A stretch of DNA of 64,000 nt from Azospirillaceae bacterium (GTDB taxonomy: Bacteria; Pseudomonadota; Alphaproteobacteria; Azospirillales; Azospirillaceae). Both the position numbers and the translations under genes were made by a program. Under the pieces are notes generated by a model, which was given only the letters and a program-made list of their open reading frames with translations, was not told the DNA's origin and did not search any database. The DNA is taken from positions 62,001-126,000 of the forward strand of contig DASQNC010000025.1 in the NCBI GenBank assembly GCA_035645145.1, given 5' to 3'. Positions 38,633 to 51,791 of the stretch are shown piece after piece. How positions within the stretch are numbered: the first letter of the stretch is position 1; every line of letters starts with the position of its first letter.

Positions 38633-39028
38633 TCAGTCGGGCAGGACGGCCGTCGCTTCGATTTCCACCTTGGCCCGGGGTTCGACCAGGGCCGAGACGG
38701 CAACCAGCGTCATGGTCGGGAAGTGCCGGCCGATCACCGCGCGGTAGACCTCGCCCACCTCGCGCAGGCGCGTCCGGTACGCCTCGATGTCGGTGACGTA
38801 CCAGGTCAGCCGCACGATGTGCCGTGGTTCCGCACCGGCCTCGGCCAGGACGGCGACGATGTTCGTCAGCGCCTGGCGGACCTGGGCCACGAAATCGTCC
38901 GTCTCGAACACCTGGTCGGCATTCCACCCGATCTGCCCGCCCAGTACGACGAACCGGCCCCTGGCGGCGATGCCGTTCGAATAGCCCTTCGGCGCCTTCC
39001 AATCCGGCGGTTGCAGGATGTCGAACAT
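38633..39028 (-). CDS. Rid-family (YjgF-like) protein, non-canonical active site
   Basis: A 131-residue Rid-fold protein (VVLGGQIGWNADQ, then LTNIVAVLAEAGAEPRHIVRLTWYVTD). Archetypal RidA enamine/imine deaminases carry an Arg in the motif FPAR (Arg105 in E. coli). Here the motif is FPTM (Met106), so it belongs to a divergent subgroup with different or unknown substrates. The start at 39028 is four bases after GGGAGG; two further in-frame ATG lie at 39031 and 39040. It sits between the importer ATPase and the monooxygenase, so a role on an amino-substituted intermediate is an attractive inference. Confidence 0.88.
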   Translation of the reverse strand: MFDILQPPDWKAPKGYSNGIAARGRFVVLGGQIGWNADQVFETDDFVAQVRQALTNIVAVLAEAGAEPRHIVRLTWYVTDIEAYRTRLREVGEVYRAVIGRHFPTMTLVAVSALVEPRAKVEIEATAVLPD

Positions 39029-39049
39029 CATTCCTCCCATGCGCGGGGA

Positions 39050-40505
<1,456 letters not shown>

Positions 40506-40509
<4 letters not shown>

Positions 40510-41576
40510 CGGCCGGTGCCCCGGATCCAGCCCCAGATGCCCTGGCGTGCGAACAGCACGATCAGCACCAGGACGGGGCCGAGCACGATCCGCCAATGTT
40601 CGCCCAACCCGTGGCGGACCATGTTCATGGCCTCGGGCACGAATTCCTCCAGCAGCAGCAGGCCGGCGGCGCCGACCACCGGGCCGGCCAGGGTGCCGAT
40701 GCCGCCCAGGACGACCATGACGATCAGGTCGCCGGACCGGGTCCATGTCATATAGGGGGGGCCGACGAACAGCGTGGCGTTGGCCAGCAAAGCCCCGGCA
40801 AGACCGCAGATGGCGCCCGACAGCGTGAACGCGACCAGCCGGTACCGGTAGACCGGATATCCCAGCGCGCGCATGCGCCGCTCGTTCTCCTTGGCCCCGC
40901 GGAGCACCCGCCCGAAGCGCGAATGGACCAGCCGCCAGGCCAGGAACAGGACGGCCACAAGCAGGCCGTAGCACAGGTAGTAGAAGACCGTGCGGTCGCC
41001 CAGGTCGAGACCCGCCAGTTCCGACGGGCTCCACAGCGAAATGCCGTCGTCGCCGCCGTACTGCCGCAGCCCCACCATCAGGAAGTAGAGCATCTGCGCA
41101 AAGGCCAGCGTGATCATGATGAAGTAGACGCCGCTGGTGCGCAGGCTGATGGCGCCGACGATCAGCGCGAACAGGGCCGAGGCGGCGATGCCCAATGGCC
41201 AAGTCACCAGCGCATCAAGGGTTCCGGGTAGGCCCAGGAACGTTCCGCCGACCTGGGAGTGGTGGAACGGAATGCCGACGGCATAGGCCCCCAGACCCAG
41301 GAACGCGGCGTGGCCGAAGCTGACCATCCCGCCATATCCCAGGACCAGGTCCAGACCCACCGCCGCGATGGCGAAGACCAGGATGCGGGTGAACAGGCGG
41401 ATGTAGAAGGTTTCGCCAAGCCACGTCATGAGCGGTGGCACCAGGGCCAGGGCCGCCAGCAGCACGAACACCGCCACACGCTCGCGGGTAAGGGTGCGGT
41501 TCGGGCCGGCCGGAACGGCGAGGGGGACTGGCGAACCGGCCGGCCGGGTGCCGGTCTGGGGGGCGGTGTCAGCCAT
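40506..41576 (-). CDS. livM: Branched-chain-type ABC importer permease (LivM)
   Basis: Inner-membrane permease of 356 residues. A polar N-terminal tail is followed by about ten hydrophobic segments. The hallmark AIAAVGLDLVLGYGGMVSFG and the coupling loop RVLRGAKENERRMRALGYPV are present. It overlaps livH by eight bases and livG by four, indicating tight translational coupling. Confidence 0.94.
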
Positions 41577-42489
41577 GGGCGGGGAACAGGCCGCGGGGCC
41601 GGAGCACCAGGACGACCGCCATCACGATGTAGACCGCCATGGATGCCAGGGCGCCGCCGGCGCCATCGGCCAGGTTGGGGGGCAGGAACAGGCGGAACAG
41701 TCCGGGCAGGAGCGCGCGGCCGAACGTATCGACAACCCCCACCAGCAAGGCCGCGACCAATGCGCCGCGCACCGACCCGATGCCGCCGATCACAATGACG
41801 ACGAAGGTCAGGATCAGGATGTCCTCGCCCATCCCGACCTTGACCGCCAGGATGGGCCCGGCCATGGCGCCGGCCAGGGCCGCCAGCCCGCAGCCCAGCC
41901 CGAACACCAGGGTGTACAGGCGCGAGATGTCCACGCCCAGCGCAGTGGCCATCTCGCGGTTGCTGGCACCGGCCCGGATCAGCATGCCGACCCGGGTGCG
42001 CGAGATCAGCCACCACAGGAATCCGGCGACCGCGATCCCGACCGCCACGATGGCGAGGCGGTAGGCGGGGTAGGGCACGCCCGGCAGGATTTCGACCGTT
42101 CCGGCCAGGGCCGCGGGCGGTTGCAGGAAGATGGGCGAGGGGCCCCAGACGATGCGCACGAACTCGTTGAAGAACAGGATCAGCCCGAAGGTCGCCAGCA
42201 CCTGGTCCAGGTGGTTGCGCCGGTAGAGCCCGCGCAGGGCGAGGAATTCGAGCGCCAGCCCGCACAGCGCCGCGAGCGGCAGCGCCGCCAGCACGGCCAG
42301 GACGAAGCTGCCGAACAGTGCCGCGAAGGTGGCCGTGAAGTAGGCGCCCAGCATGTAGAAGGAGCCGTGCGCCAGATTGATCATGTCCATGATGCCGAAG
42401 ACGAGCGTCAGGCCCGCCGCCATCAGGAACAGCATCACGCCAAGCTGGACGCCGTTCAGCAATTGCTCGGACAGGAGAATGGCGCTCAT
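41569..42489 (-). CDS. livH: Branched-chain-type ABC importer permease (LivH)
   Basis: Inner-membrane permease of 306 residues with about eight helices. The family phrases LFLMAAGLTLVFGIMDMINL near the start and RAGASNREMATALGVDISRL (coupling loop) are visible. The stop lies inside livM's first codons. Together with LivM it forms the membrane channel. Confidence 0.94.
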   Translation of the reverse strand: MSAILLSEQLLNGVQLGVMLFLMAAGLTLVFGIMDMINLAHGSFYMLGAYFTATFAALFGSFVLAVLAALPLAALCGLALEFLALRGLYRRNHLDQVLATFGLILFFNEFVRIVWGPSPIFLQPPAALAGTVEILPGVPYPAYRLAIVAVGIAVAGFLWWLISRTRVGMLIRAGASNREMATALGVDISRLYTLVFGLGCGLAALAGAMAGPILAVKVGMGEDILILTFVVIVIGGIGSVRGALVAALLVGVVDTFGRALLPGLFRLFLPPNLADGAGGALASMAVYIVMAVVLVLRPRGLFPAHG

Positions 42490-42576
42490 GATCGGTCGGG
42501 CCTCGCATGCCCTCCGGTCCCCATGGCGGCTGCCACGGCGGCCGGAGGGCTGCTCGCGGTCATGGAAGGGGCGGCG

Positions 42577-43761
42577 TCAGCTCCCGCGCATCTGGCATTG
42601 GCCGACATAGGCGTCGGCATGGTCCTGGAAGACCGGCGACACCACGCGGTTCGTCAGGCGGCCCTGACCGTCCTTGTAGATCTCCCGCAGGTAATAGGTC
42701 TGGACCGGGTAGTGGTTCGTGTTGAAGCGGAACCCGCCGCGGACGGATGGGAAGTCCGCCTTGCGCAGGGCGGCCCGCACGGCGTCCTTGTTGCGCAGGT
42801 CGCCGCCGGTCGCCTTGACCGCACTGTCGATCAGGAGTGCGGCGTCGTAGCCCTGCGAGGCGTAAAGCGACGGGATGCGGTTGTACTTGGCGACAAACGC
42901 CTCGACGAACCGCTTGTTCTGCGGGTTGTCCAGGTCGGGGCTCCATTGCGCGGTGTTCTTGGTGCCCACCACGCTTTCGCTCAACGCCTGCAGCACGTCC
43001 TGGTCGAAGGTGAAGGCGGACCCGAACAGCGGCACCCTGCCCGCCAGGCCGGCCTGTTCGTACTGCTTGACGAAATTGATGCCGAGGCCGCCCGGATAGA
43101 ACACGTAGACGCCGTCCGGGTTGGCCGCGCGGAGCTGGGCGAGTTCGGCCGCATAGTCGAGCTGGTTCAGGGGCGTGTAGACCTCGCCGACGATCTCGCC
43201 CTTGAAGTAGCGCTTGAACCCGGCCAGCGCGTCGGTGCCGGCCGGGTAGTTGGGGGCCATGATGTACGCGCGGCGGATGCCGGCATTGGTCATGTGCTGG
43301 CCCATGGCCTCGTGGTTGTTGTCGTTCTGCCAGGCGACATTGAAGAACCAGGGACTGCACTGCTGGCCGGCAAGGGCGGACGGGCCGGCGTTGGGCGAGA
43401 CGTAGAACACCCGGTTGCGGGCAATTGTCGGCATCATCGCCAGCGCCACGTTCGAGAAGACGGTGCCGGTGACGAAGTCCACCTTCTCGCGCTCGATCAT
43501 GCGCTCGGTGAGCTGCACGCCCACTTCGGGGCGGAGCTGGTCGTCGCCTTCGAGGATCTGCACGGGCCGGCCGCCCATGCGTCCGCCCAGATGCTCCACC
43601 GCCAACGCGAAACCGTCCCGGATGTCCACGCCCAAGCCGGCATTGGGGCCGGACAGGGTGCTGATCATGGCGATGCGGACGGCGTCCTGTGCCCGGGCGG
43701 GCGCCCAGGCCGAAGCACCCACGGCCGCGACGGCCGCCAGCGCGAGAACGATGCGCTTCAT
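42577..43761 (-). CDS. livK: Branched-chain-type ABC importer, periplasmic binding protein (LivK)
   Basis: Periplasmic solute receptor of 394 residues with a signal peptide (about 1-24, ending ARAQ). It has the type I binding fold: VRIAMISTLSGPNAGLGVDI, then FVTGTVFSNVALAMMP and GVYVFYPGGLGINFVKQY. Receptors of this class in aromatic catabolic clusters bind benzoate-like acids, which suits the adjacent aryl-CoA ligase; the actual ligand is not known. An 87-base gap precedes livH. Confidence 0.93.
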   Translation of the reverse strand: MKRIVLALAAVAAVGASAWAPARAQDAVRIAMISTLSGPNAGLGVDIRDGFALAVEHLGGRMGGRPVQILEGDDQLRPEVGVQLTERMIEREKVDFVTGTVFSNVALAMMPTIARNRVFYVSPNAGPSALAGQQCSPWFFNVAWQNDNNHEAMGQHMTNAGIRRAYIMAPNYPAGTDALAGFKRYFKGEIVGEVYTPLNQLDYAAELAQLRAANPDGVYVFYPGGLGINFVKQYEQAGLAGRVPLFGSAFTFDQDVLQALSESVVGTKNTAQWSPDLDNPQNKRFVEAFVAKYNRIPSLYASQGYDAALLIDSAVKATGGDLRNKDAVRAALRKADFPSVRGGFRFNTNHYPVQTYYLREIYKDGQGRLTNRVVSPVFQDHADAYVGQCQMRGS

Positions 43762-43817
43762 GTCCCGGTGACCTCCCTGTTGTCCGGCCCGGTTCGGGTC
43801 CGGTTCTTCTTTTTCCT

Positions 43818-45455
43818 TCAGCTTGGGACGCTTTGGCGCCCCTGCTCAATCTCACGCAGCTTGTAGCGTTGCAGCTTGCCGGTCTCGGTGCGGGGCAGGG
43901 TGTCGACGAACGTGATCGCCCGCGGGTACTTGTAGGGTGCGATGATCCGCTTGACGTGGTCCTGCAGCGCCTTGACGGTCGTCTCGTTCCGCAGGGTCCC
44001 CTCCGCCAGCACCACGTAGGCCTTCACGATGGTGCCGCGCTCGGGGTCGGACGCCCCGACGACACCGCATTCCCGCACCAGCGGATGGGTCAGGAGCGCG
44101 TCCTCCACTTCCGGCCCGGCGATGTTGTAGCCGGCGGAAATGATCATGTCGTCCGCACGGCCCTGGAAATGGAAATAGCCGTCCGCGTCCATCCGATACG
44201 CATCGCCGGTCACGTTCCAGCCGCCCTGGACGTAGGTTCGCTGCCGCTCGTCGGCCAGGTACCGGCAGCCGGTCGGGCCGATGACGGCCAACCGTCCGAT
44301 CTCGCCCGGTGGCAGGGTCCGGCCGTCGGGGCCGATGATCCTGGCCTGGTAGCCGGGAACGGCTTTGCCCGTGGTTCCCGGCCGGATGTCATCGTCCGAC
44401 GCCGAGATGAAGATGTGCAGCATCTCGGTCGCGCCGATGCCGTCGATGATGCGCAGGCCCGTCCGCCTGTGGAATGCCTCCCAGGTCGCCTGTGGCAGGG
44501 TTTCTCCCGCCGAGACGCACCGGCGCAGGCACTTCAGGTCGTACTTGTCCGCCAGTTCGACAAAGGCGCGCCACGCCGTCGGGGCGGTGAAGCAGACGGT
44601 GGCCCGGTGGCGTGCGATGGCCTCGGCCAGGACATCGGGCGGGGCGCGCTCCAGCAGCAGCGTCGCGGCCCCGATCCGCATGGGGAACAGAACCAGCCCG
44701 CCCAGGCCGAAGGTGAAGGCGAGCGGCGGCGATCCGGTGAAAAGGTCGTCGGGCGTGGCCTTCAGGACGTGCGGCGGAAAGCAGTCCGTAATCGCCATCA
44801 CGTCGCGGTGGACGTGCATGCAGCCCTTGGGCTCCCCGGTCGTGCCGGATGTGAAGGCGATCAGGCAGGTGTCCTCGGCCGCGGTCTCGATCGTCGGGAA
44901 CGTGCCCGACTTTCCGGCCATCATCGCGTCCAGGCCCTCGCCGGGGGCGTTGAACGGCACGATGTGGCGCAGCACGGGCGCCTGCGACTGGGCGCCGCGC
45001 AGCTCGTCCAGGAGCCGGTGGTCGCAGAGCGCGTGGCTCACCTCCGCCTTCGTGACGATCTGGGCCAGTTCCCGTGCCCGCAGAAGCGGCATGGTGGCAA
45101 CGGCAATGGCCCCCACCTTGATGACCGCGAACCAGCAGGCGACCATCATCGGGTGGTTGGCCGCGCGCAGCAGCACCCGGTTGCCCGGCACCACGCCCAG
45201 ATCCTCAACCAGCACGGCGGCGATGCGGTCGGCCTTTTCGCGCAGATCCGCATAGGTCCAGCGGATGCCGTCCGGCGTCAGCAGGCAGGGCCGGTCACCC
45301 CATCCCCGCTCGACCGCCTTGTCCAGAAGTTCGGCCGCGCAGTTCAGGCGTTCGGGATAGCGCAGCTCGGGCAGGTCGAACACCAGCTCGGGCCAAAGCT
45401 CGCGGGGCGGGAGCCGGTCGCGCGCGAAGGTGTCCACATGCGCCGTGTAGGCCAT
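43818..45455 (-). CDS. Aryl-CoA ligase, 2-aminobenzoate/benzoate type
   Basis: Activates an aromatic acid to its CoA thioester with ATP. It has 545 residues. The AMP-binding motif [10 protein letters not shown] is at 203-212, and the C-terminal catalytic Lys is in [12 protein letters not shown] (Lys527). The N-terminus ([20 protein letters not shown]) resembles 2-aminobenzoate-CoA ligases as I recall them. It lies ten bases after the acyl-CoA dehydrogenase gene. Anthranilate is the favoured substrate because of the fused monooxygenase/reductase in the same cluster; benzoate or salicylate are alternatives. Confidence 0.9.
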   Translation of the reverse strand: MAYTAHVDTFARDRLPPRELWPELVFDLPELRYPERLNCAAELLDKAVERGWGDRPCLLTPDGIRWTYADLREKADRIAAVLVEDLGVVPGNRVLLRAANHPMMVACWFAVIKVGAIAVATMPLLRARELAQIVTKAEVSHALCDHRLLDELRGAQSQAPVLRHIVPFNAPGEGLDAMMAGKSGTFPTIETAAEDTCLIAFTSGTTGEPKGCMHVHRDVMAITDCFPPHVLKATPDDLFTGSPPLAFTFGLGGLVLFPMRIGAATLLLERAPPDVLAEAIARHRATVCFTAPTAWRAFVELADKYDLKCLRRCVSAGETLPQATWEAFHRRTGLRIIDGIGATEMLHIFISASDDDIRPGTTGKAVPGYQARIIGPDGRTLPPGEIGRLAVIGPTGCRYLADERQRTYVQGGWNVTGDAYRMDADGYFHFQGRADDMIISAGYNIAGPEVEDALLTHPLVRECGVVGASDPERGTIVKAYVVLAEGTLRNETTVKALQDHVKRIIAPYKYPRAITFVDTLPRTETGKLQRYKLREIEQGRQSVPS

Positions 45456-45465
45456 CCGTTCCCTC

Positions 45466-46652
<1,187 letters not shown>

Positions 46653-46653
<1 letters not shown>

Positions 46654-47456
46654 CAGTTGCCCTCGAACACCGGTCTGCGTTTGTTGGCGAACGCCTCGAA
46701 CGCCCGCTCGAAGTCCCGGGTGGCCATGCAGATCGCCTGGGCCTGGGCCTCCGCCTCGATGGCCTGGTCGATGGACATCGACCATTCCTGGTGCAGCATG
46801 GTCTTGGTCATGCCGTGGGCGAAGGTGGGGCCGTCGGCCAGGCGCTTCGCCATGTCCACCGCCTCGGCCAGCACCTTGTCCGGCTCGCACAGGCGGTTGA
46901 AGAAGCCCCAGCGTTCCGCCTCCTCGCCGGCCATGCCGCGGCCGGTGTACAGAAGCTCGGCCGCCCGGCCCTGCCCGATGATGCGGGGCAGCATGGCGCA
47001 GGCCCCCATGTCGCAGCCGGCGAGGCCCACGCGGGTGAACAGGAAGGCGACTTGGGCGCGCGCGGTGCCGTAGCGCAGGTCCGATGCCATGGCGATGATC
47101 GCGCCGGCCCCCACGCACACGCCGTCGATGGCGGCCACGATGGGTTGCGGGCAGGCGCGCATGGCTTTCACCAGATCGCCCGTCATCCGGGTAAAGGCCA
47201 GAAGTTCCGGCATCTTCATCCGGGTCAGCGGGCCGATGATCTCGAACACGTCGCCGCCCGAGCAGAAGTTCTCGCCGGCGCCCGTCACCACCACGGACTT
47301 GATGTCCGGCTCGTAGACGAGGGCGCGGAACGTGTCCCGCAGCTCGGCATAGCTTTCGAAGGTGAGCGGGTTCTTCCGATCGGGGCGGTCGAGGGTGACG
47401 GTCGCGACCTTGCCCTCGACGGTCCAGCGGAAATGCTGCGGCTGCGGAATCGCCAT
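46653..47456 (-). CDS. Crotonase-family protein lacking both canonical glutamates
   Basis: A 267-residue enoyl-CoA hydratase/isomerase-fold protein ([20 protein letters not shown]; oxyanion hole around [10 protein letters not shown] and VCVGAGAI). By manual alignment to rat enoyl-CoA hydratase, the two catalytic Glu (144 and 164) are replaced by Ile120 and Thr141. The later motif [20 protein letters not shown] puts an Asp (149) where MenB, BadI and 4-chlorobenzoyl-CoA dehalogenase have their working Asp. It may therefore hydrolyse or open a ring rather than hydrate. The start at 47456 gives the compact family N-terminus; the frame is open to 47528. Confidence 0.88.
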
Positions 47457-47568
47457 TGGCCGCCGGTTCCTCCCCATTTGCCGGGCCTCTGTGGTCGGGC
47501 CCTTGTCATTGGCGAAAGCATGCCGCAACGGTCACCGGGGTCAAGGGCCGTTGCTCCCGACGGCTCCC

Positions 47569-48351
47569 CTATCCGACTTCCCCGCCGGCGACCGGCAACG
47601 CCACGCCCGTGAGGCTGCCCGCATCCTCGGCCGTGAGGAAGAGCACCGCATGGGCGACCTCGTCCGGGTGGATCAGCCGGCCCATGGGATTGAAGCGGGC
47701 AAGCTCCGCCCGCGCCTGGTCGGGGCTGCGGCCCGTCTTGGCAACGATGGTGTCCACCGCGGCCTTGGCGATATCGGTGTCGGTGAACCCCGGGCACACG
47801 GCGTTGACGGTCACACCCGACCCCGCGGCTTCCAGCGCGAGCGCACGGGTCAGGCCGACCAGGGCGTGCTTCGTCGCCGTATAGGCCGACGTGTATGCAT
47901 AGCCCCTGAGGCCGGCGGTGGAGGCCACGTTGACGATCCGGCCCCAACCGCGGGCCTGCATGCCGGGCATCAGGGTCCGCGCCAGTTCGAACGGGGCAAG
48001 CACGTTGACGGCCAGCAGCCGTTCGAAGTCCGCACGCGTGGTGCGTGCGAGCGGCGCGCTGTGGGCGAGGCCGGCGTTGTTCACCAGAATGTCGACGGGT
48101 CCGAAGCGGGCTTCGGCTTCGGCAATGGCGGCGGCCGATGCCGCCGGATCGCCCACATCGGCAACCACTGCGGTCACGTCGGCGCCGGTTTCGTTCGAGA
48201 TGCGGTCGGCCTGGGCGTCGAGCCCTTCGCGCGAGCGCCCCAGGATCGTCACCCGGCGACCGGTCGCCGCGAGGGCACGCGCAATCGCGGCGCCGATCCC
48301 GCGGGATGCGCCGGTGACGAACGCGTGTCGTCGGATTTGGTGGCTTGGCAT
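47569..48351 (-). CDS. Short-chain dehydrogenase/reductase, probable 3-hydroxyacyl-CoA dehydrogenase
   Basis: NAD(P)-dependent SDR of 260 residues. The cofactor motif TGASRGIG is at 13-20, NNAG at 91-94 and the catalytic Ser144, Tyr157 and Lys161 are in place (VASTAG and YTATK). The C-terminus (GVALPVAGGEVG) is typical of classical SDRs acting on hydroxyacyl-CoA. It is the first gene of the eleven-gene aromatic cluster, so the promoter should lie between 48352 and 48477. No regulator is encoded beside it. Confidence 0.9.
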   Translation of the reverse strand: MPSHQIRRHAFVTGASRGIGAAIARALAATGRRVTILGRSREGLDAQADRISNETGADVTAVVADVGDPAASAAAIAEAEARFGPVDILVNNAGLAHSAPLARTTRADFERLLAVNVLAPFELARTLMPGMQARGWGRIVNVASTAGLRGYAYTSAYTATKHALVGLTRALALEAAGSGVTVNAVCPGFTDTDIAKAAVDTIVAKTGRSPDQARAELARFNPMGRLIHPDEVAHAVLFLTAEDAGSLTGVALPVAGGEVG

Positions 48352-48477
48352 CCATCCCCCTGCGACCGGTGCGGCCGGAAGAGCGTACCGCCAGGCCGCG
48401 CAAGGGCAAGGTCGATCTCGGCCCGCCCCATCAATCGCCCGGGAGTGCCCGAAACCGGGTACTCCGTCCCGCGCCTT

Positions 48478-48639
48478 CTATCCTGCCCGCGTGGGCGGTT
48501 GGATAGGCGTGGGCTCGGGGGTCGGCGGAACATATTCCGGCGGCACACCCGGAAGAGGCGGATCCTCCGCCGGAAACGTGTCCGGCGGAGGAGGGGATTG
48601 CGGCTGCCCCGGGGTGGGGACGTCCGGAACGCCCGTCAT
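48478..48639 (-). CDS. Small proline-rich protein
   Basis: A 53-residue product of which roughly two in five residues are Pro (VPDVPTPGQPQSPPPP at the start). It begins nine bases after the stop of the entericidin-like lipoprotein and is probably in the same transcript. No signal peptide, Cys or known domain. Its likeness to the proline-rich frame at 20243-20413, also beside small membrane genes, raises the odds that both are real. Confidence 0.5.
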   Translation of the reverse strand: MTGVPDVPTPGQPQSPPPPDTFPAEDPPLPGVPPEYVPPTPEPTPIQPPTRAG

Positions 48640-48648
48640 GGTGTCCGT

Positions 48649-48798
48649 TTACTCCTGCACGTCCTGGGCGGTCTTGCTCACCGCGCGGCCGGCGGCCTGG
48701 GTGTCGCGGCCGAAGCCTTCGACCGTGTTGCACGCGCCAAGCGAGGTCGCCAGGAACAGGACCGCGGCGATTGCGGGCAGGATGCGACGGATCTTCAT
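48649..48798 (-). CDS. Entericidin-family small lipoprotein
   Basis: A 49-residue lipoprotein: basic MKIRR, hydrophobic core, lipobox SLGAC and a mature part with the entericidin pattern NTVEGFGRDTQAAGRAV. AGGAG lies seven bases before the ATG at 48798; the frame is open to 48858 but that extension has no signal logic. Family members are envelope-stress lipoproteins originally described as a toxin/antidote pair; the single gene here is like EcnA/B orphans in many alphaproteobacteria. Confidence 0.88.
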   Translation of the reverse strand: MKIRRILPAIAAVLFLATSLGACNTVEGFGRDTQAAGRAVSKTAQDVQE

Positions 48799-49016
48799 CA
48801 CGATTCTCCTCGTCCTCATGCTCGTTACGAGCGATCGGACGGATAACGCGCCAGTCACGGTGGGGTTCCGGCGGGGCTCCGGCCCGTCCGCGATGGTACA
48901 GTGCCGCTGGAACCGTCCTGAAACCGGGTCGAGTTGTTTGATTTTTGCGAAGCTGATACCAATCTAATCAGTGCCCTTGCGGCGCTGGTGCGAGTAAAAT
49001 CACAGCCCCGCCGTTC

Positions 49017-51764
49017 TTGAAGTCTCCGAGCAGCCCTTCAGTGACGAACCTGACCCCGACCACTCCTCCCGACATCACACCGGTGACGATCGAAGAGGAG
49101 ATGCGCCGCTCGTATCTCGATTACGCCATGAGCGTGATCGTGAGCCGCGCCCTCCCGGATGTCCGTGACGGTCTGAAGCCGGTGCACCGCCGCATCCTCT
49201 ACGCGATGAAGGAGGGCGGTTACGATTCGACGAAGCCTTACAAGAAGTCGGCCCGCATCGTCGGCGACGTGATGGGTAAGTACCACCCGCACGGCGACAG
49301 CGCGATCTATGACGCCATGGTCCGCATGGCGCAGGACTTCTCGATGCGCCTGCCGTTGATCGACGGCCAGGGCAACTTCGGCTCGATGGACGGCGACCCG
49401 GCCGCGGCCATGCGCTACACCGAGGCGCGCCTGGCGAAGGCGGCGGAAGCGCTGCTGGACGACATCGACAAGGACACCGTCGATTTCCAGCCGAACTACG
49501 ACGAGTCCGACCGGGAGCCGATGGTCCTTCCGGCCCGCTACCCGAACCTGCTGGTCAACGGGGCCGGTGGCATCGCCGTCGGCATGGCGACGAACATCCC
49601 GACCCACAATCTGGCCGAGGTGATCGACGCCTGCTGCGCCTACATCGACAATCCCGACATCTCGGTCGAGGAGTTGATGGAGATCGTCCCCGGTCCGGAC
49701 TTCCCGACCGGCGGCGTGATCCTGGGCAAGAGCGGCATCCGCTCGGCCTATCAGTCGGGCCGCGGCTCGCTGGTGATCCGGGGCAAGGTCCACATCGAGG
49801 AGGTCCGCAAGGACCGCTCCGCGATCGTGGTGAGCGAGGTGCCGTACCAGGTCAACAAGGCCAAGATGCTGGAGCGCATCGCCGAGTGCGTTCAGGAGAA
49901 GCTGGTCGAAGGCGTCTCGGAAATCCGTGACGAGAGCGACCGCGACGGCGTGCGCGTCGTCGTCGAACTCAAGCGCGACGCGGTTCCCGACGTTGTGCTG
50001 GCGCAGCTCTACCGGCACACCCAGCTTCAGACCAGCTTCGGCGTCAACATGCTGGCGCTGAACGGCGGCCGGCCCGAGGTGATGAACCTGCGCGACGTGG
50101 TGGCCGCGTTCGTGGCCTTCCGCGAGCAGGTGATCACGCGCCGGACCGAGTTCGAGCTGAACGAGGCCCGTGGCCGCGCCCACACCATGATCGGCTTGGC
50201 CGTCGCCGTGGCCAACCTGGACGAGATGATCCGCCTGATCCGCGAGGCGCCGGATCCGGCCGAGGCGCGGGCCCGGATGATGGCGCGGGAGTGGCCGGTC
50301 CACGACGTGGCCCCGCTGATCGAACTGGTGGACGAACCCGGGCGGCTGGTGAGCCCGTCGGGCACCTACCGGCTTTCCGAGGCCCAGGCCCGCGCGATCC
50401 TGGAGCTGCGCCTGCACCGCCTGACCGGTCTCGAGCGCGACAAGATCGCCGCCGACCTGCGCGAGATCGTCGAGCGGATCGCCTTCTACCTGGAGGTCCT
50501 GTCGAACCGGCCGAAGCTGCTGGGCATCCTGCGCGACGAGCTGGTCGAGGTGAAGGAGCGCTTCGGCACGCCGCGGCGCACCCAGCTCGAGGAGATGGAG
50601 TTCGAGGCCGACATCGAGGACCTGATCCAGCGCGAGGACATGGTCGTCACCGTCACCCACTCGGGCTACATCAAGCGCGTGCCGCTTTCGACCTTCCGGT
50701 CCCAGGCCCGTGGCGGCAAGGGGCGCAGCGGTATGGACCTGCGCGACGAGGATGCGGTCAGCGACCTCTTCGTGGTCAATACGCACACGCCCGTGCTGTT
50801 CTTCTCGACCCGCGGCATGGTTTACAAGCTGAAGTGCTGGCGCCTGCCGCTCGGCACGCCGCAGGCGCGCGGGAAGGCCCTGGTGAACCTGCTGCCCCTG
50901 ACCCCCGGTGAGACCATCTCGACCGTCCTGGCGCTGCCCGAGGACGAGTCGACCTGGGGCCAGTTCGACGTCATCTTCGCCACCTCCAAGGGCAATGTCC
51001 GCCGCAACAAGCTGTCGGATTTCGCCAACATCCGCGCCAGCGGCCTGATCGCCATGAAGTTGGAGGAGGAGGGCGAGCGGCTGATCGCGGTTCGCCTGTG
51101 CTCGGAGGACCAGGACGTCCTGCTGGCGACCAGTGGCGGCCGGTGCATCCGCTTCCCGGTCACCGATGTGCGCGTGTTCTCGGGCCGCACCTCCACCGGC
51201 GTGCGCGGGATCAAGCTCGGTGGCGCGGACACCTGCATTTCCATGTGCGTGCTCAACCACATGGATGCGTCGCCGGACGAGCGGGCCGCCTATCTCCGCA
51301 TGGCGAACGCATTGCGCCGTGCGGCGGGCGAGGAAGCCCAGAGCGACGAGACCCCCGATCCGGACCAGGAAGAATCGACCAACCAGATCTCGCTGAGCCC
51401 GGAGCGGTTCGCCCAGATGCAGGCGGCCGAGGAGTTCATCCTGACGGTGTCGGAGCGGGGCTACGGCAAGCGGACCTCGTCCTACGAATACCGGCTGGCC
51501 GGCCGCGGCGGGCAGGGCATCTGGAACATGGAGATGAACGGCCGCAACGGGGCCGTGGTCGCCTCGTTCCCGGTGGCGGCGGGGCACGACCTGATGCTGG
51601 TGTCCGACAGCGGCCAGATGATTCGCATGCCGGTGGACAGTGTGCGCATCGCCGGGCGCAAGACGCTGGGCGTGACCCTGTTCCGCGTGTCCGCGGACGA
51701 GCGTGTGGTATCCGCCACCCCGTTGGCCGAGGCGGCCGCGGGCGATGAAACGGTGGAAAAGTAG
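49017..51764 (+). CDS. gyrA: DNA gyrase subunit A
   Basis: Breaks and rejoins DNA for negative supercoiling with GyrB. It has 915 residues if started at the TTG at 49017; a GTG at 49041 is an equally possible start and neither has a strong ribosome site. The active Tyr is in [10 protein letters not shown] (Tyr134). The quinolone-determining positions keep Ser95 and Asp99 ([12 protein letters not shown]), the sensitive state. The GyrA box appears as [10 protein letters not shown]. An acidic insertion within the C-terminal pinwheel (near [17 protein letters not shown]) is a known feature of alphaproteobacterial gyrases. coaD follows after 27 bases. Confidence 0.96.
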   Translation: MKSPSSPSVTNLTPTTPPDITPVTIEEEMRRSYLDYAMSVIVSRALPDVRDGLKPVHRRILYAMKEGGYDSTKPYKKSARIVGDVMGKYHPHGDSAIYDAMVRMAQDFSMRLPLIDGQGNFGSMDGDPAAAMRYTEARLAKAAEALLDDIDKDTVDFQPNYDESDREPMVLPARYPNLLVNGAGGIAVGMATNIPTHNLAEVIDACCAYIDNPDISVEELMEIVPGPDFPTGGVILGKSGIRSAYQSGRGSLVIRGKVHIEEVRKDRSAIVVSEVPYQVNKAKMLERIAECVQEKLVEGVSEIRDESDRDGVRVVVELKRDAVPDVVLAQLYRHTQLQTSFGVNMLALNGGRPEVMNLRDVVAAFVAFREQVITRRTEFELNEARGRAHTMIGLAVAVANLDEMIRLIREAPDPAEARARMMAREWPVHDVAPLIELVDEPGRLVSPSGTYRLSEAQARAILELRLHRLTGLERDKIAADLREIVERIAFYLEVLSNRPKLLGILRDELVEVKERFGTPRRTQLEEMEFEADIEDLIQREDMVVTVTHSGYIKRVPLSTFRSQARGGKGRSGMDLRDEDAVSDLFVVNTHTPVLFFSTRGMVYKLKCWRLPLGTPQARGKALVNLLPLTPGETISTVLALPEDESTWGQFDVIFATSKGNVRRNKLSDFANIRASGLIAMKLEEEGERLIAVRLCSEDQDVLLATSGGRCIRFPVTDVRVFSGRTSTGVRGIKLGGADTCISMCVLNHMDASPDERAAYLRMANALRRAAGEEAQSDETPDPDQEESTNQISLSPERFAQMQAAEEFILTVSERGYGKRTSSYEYRLAGRGGQGIWNMEMNGRNGAVVASFPVAAGHDLMLVSDSGQMIRMPVDSVRIAGRKTLGVTLFRVSADERVVSATPLAEAAAGDETVEK

Positions 51765-51791
51765 GCAACGGGTCAGGGCCGGGGGACTCTC

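Noticed and set aside
35808-39002. 1187-residue frame continuing upstream of the HxlR regulator
   Set aside because: Reads through the SnoaL-like gene in antisense and the monooxygenase in another frame; only the last 122 residues are a real protein.
48352-48477. Regulator gene for the aromatic cluster
   Set aside because: Only 126 bases lie upstream of the first gene and no coding sequence fits; the nearest regulator (HxlR at 35439) is at the far end and divergent from another gene.
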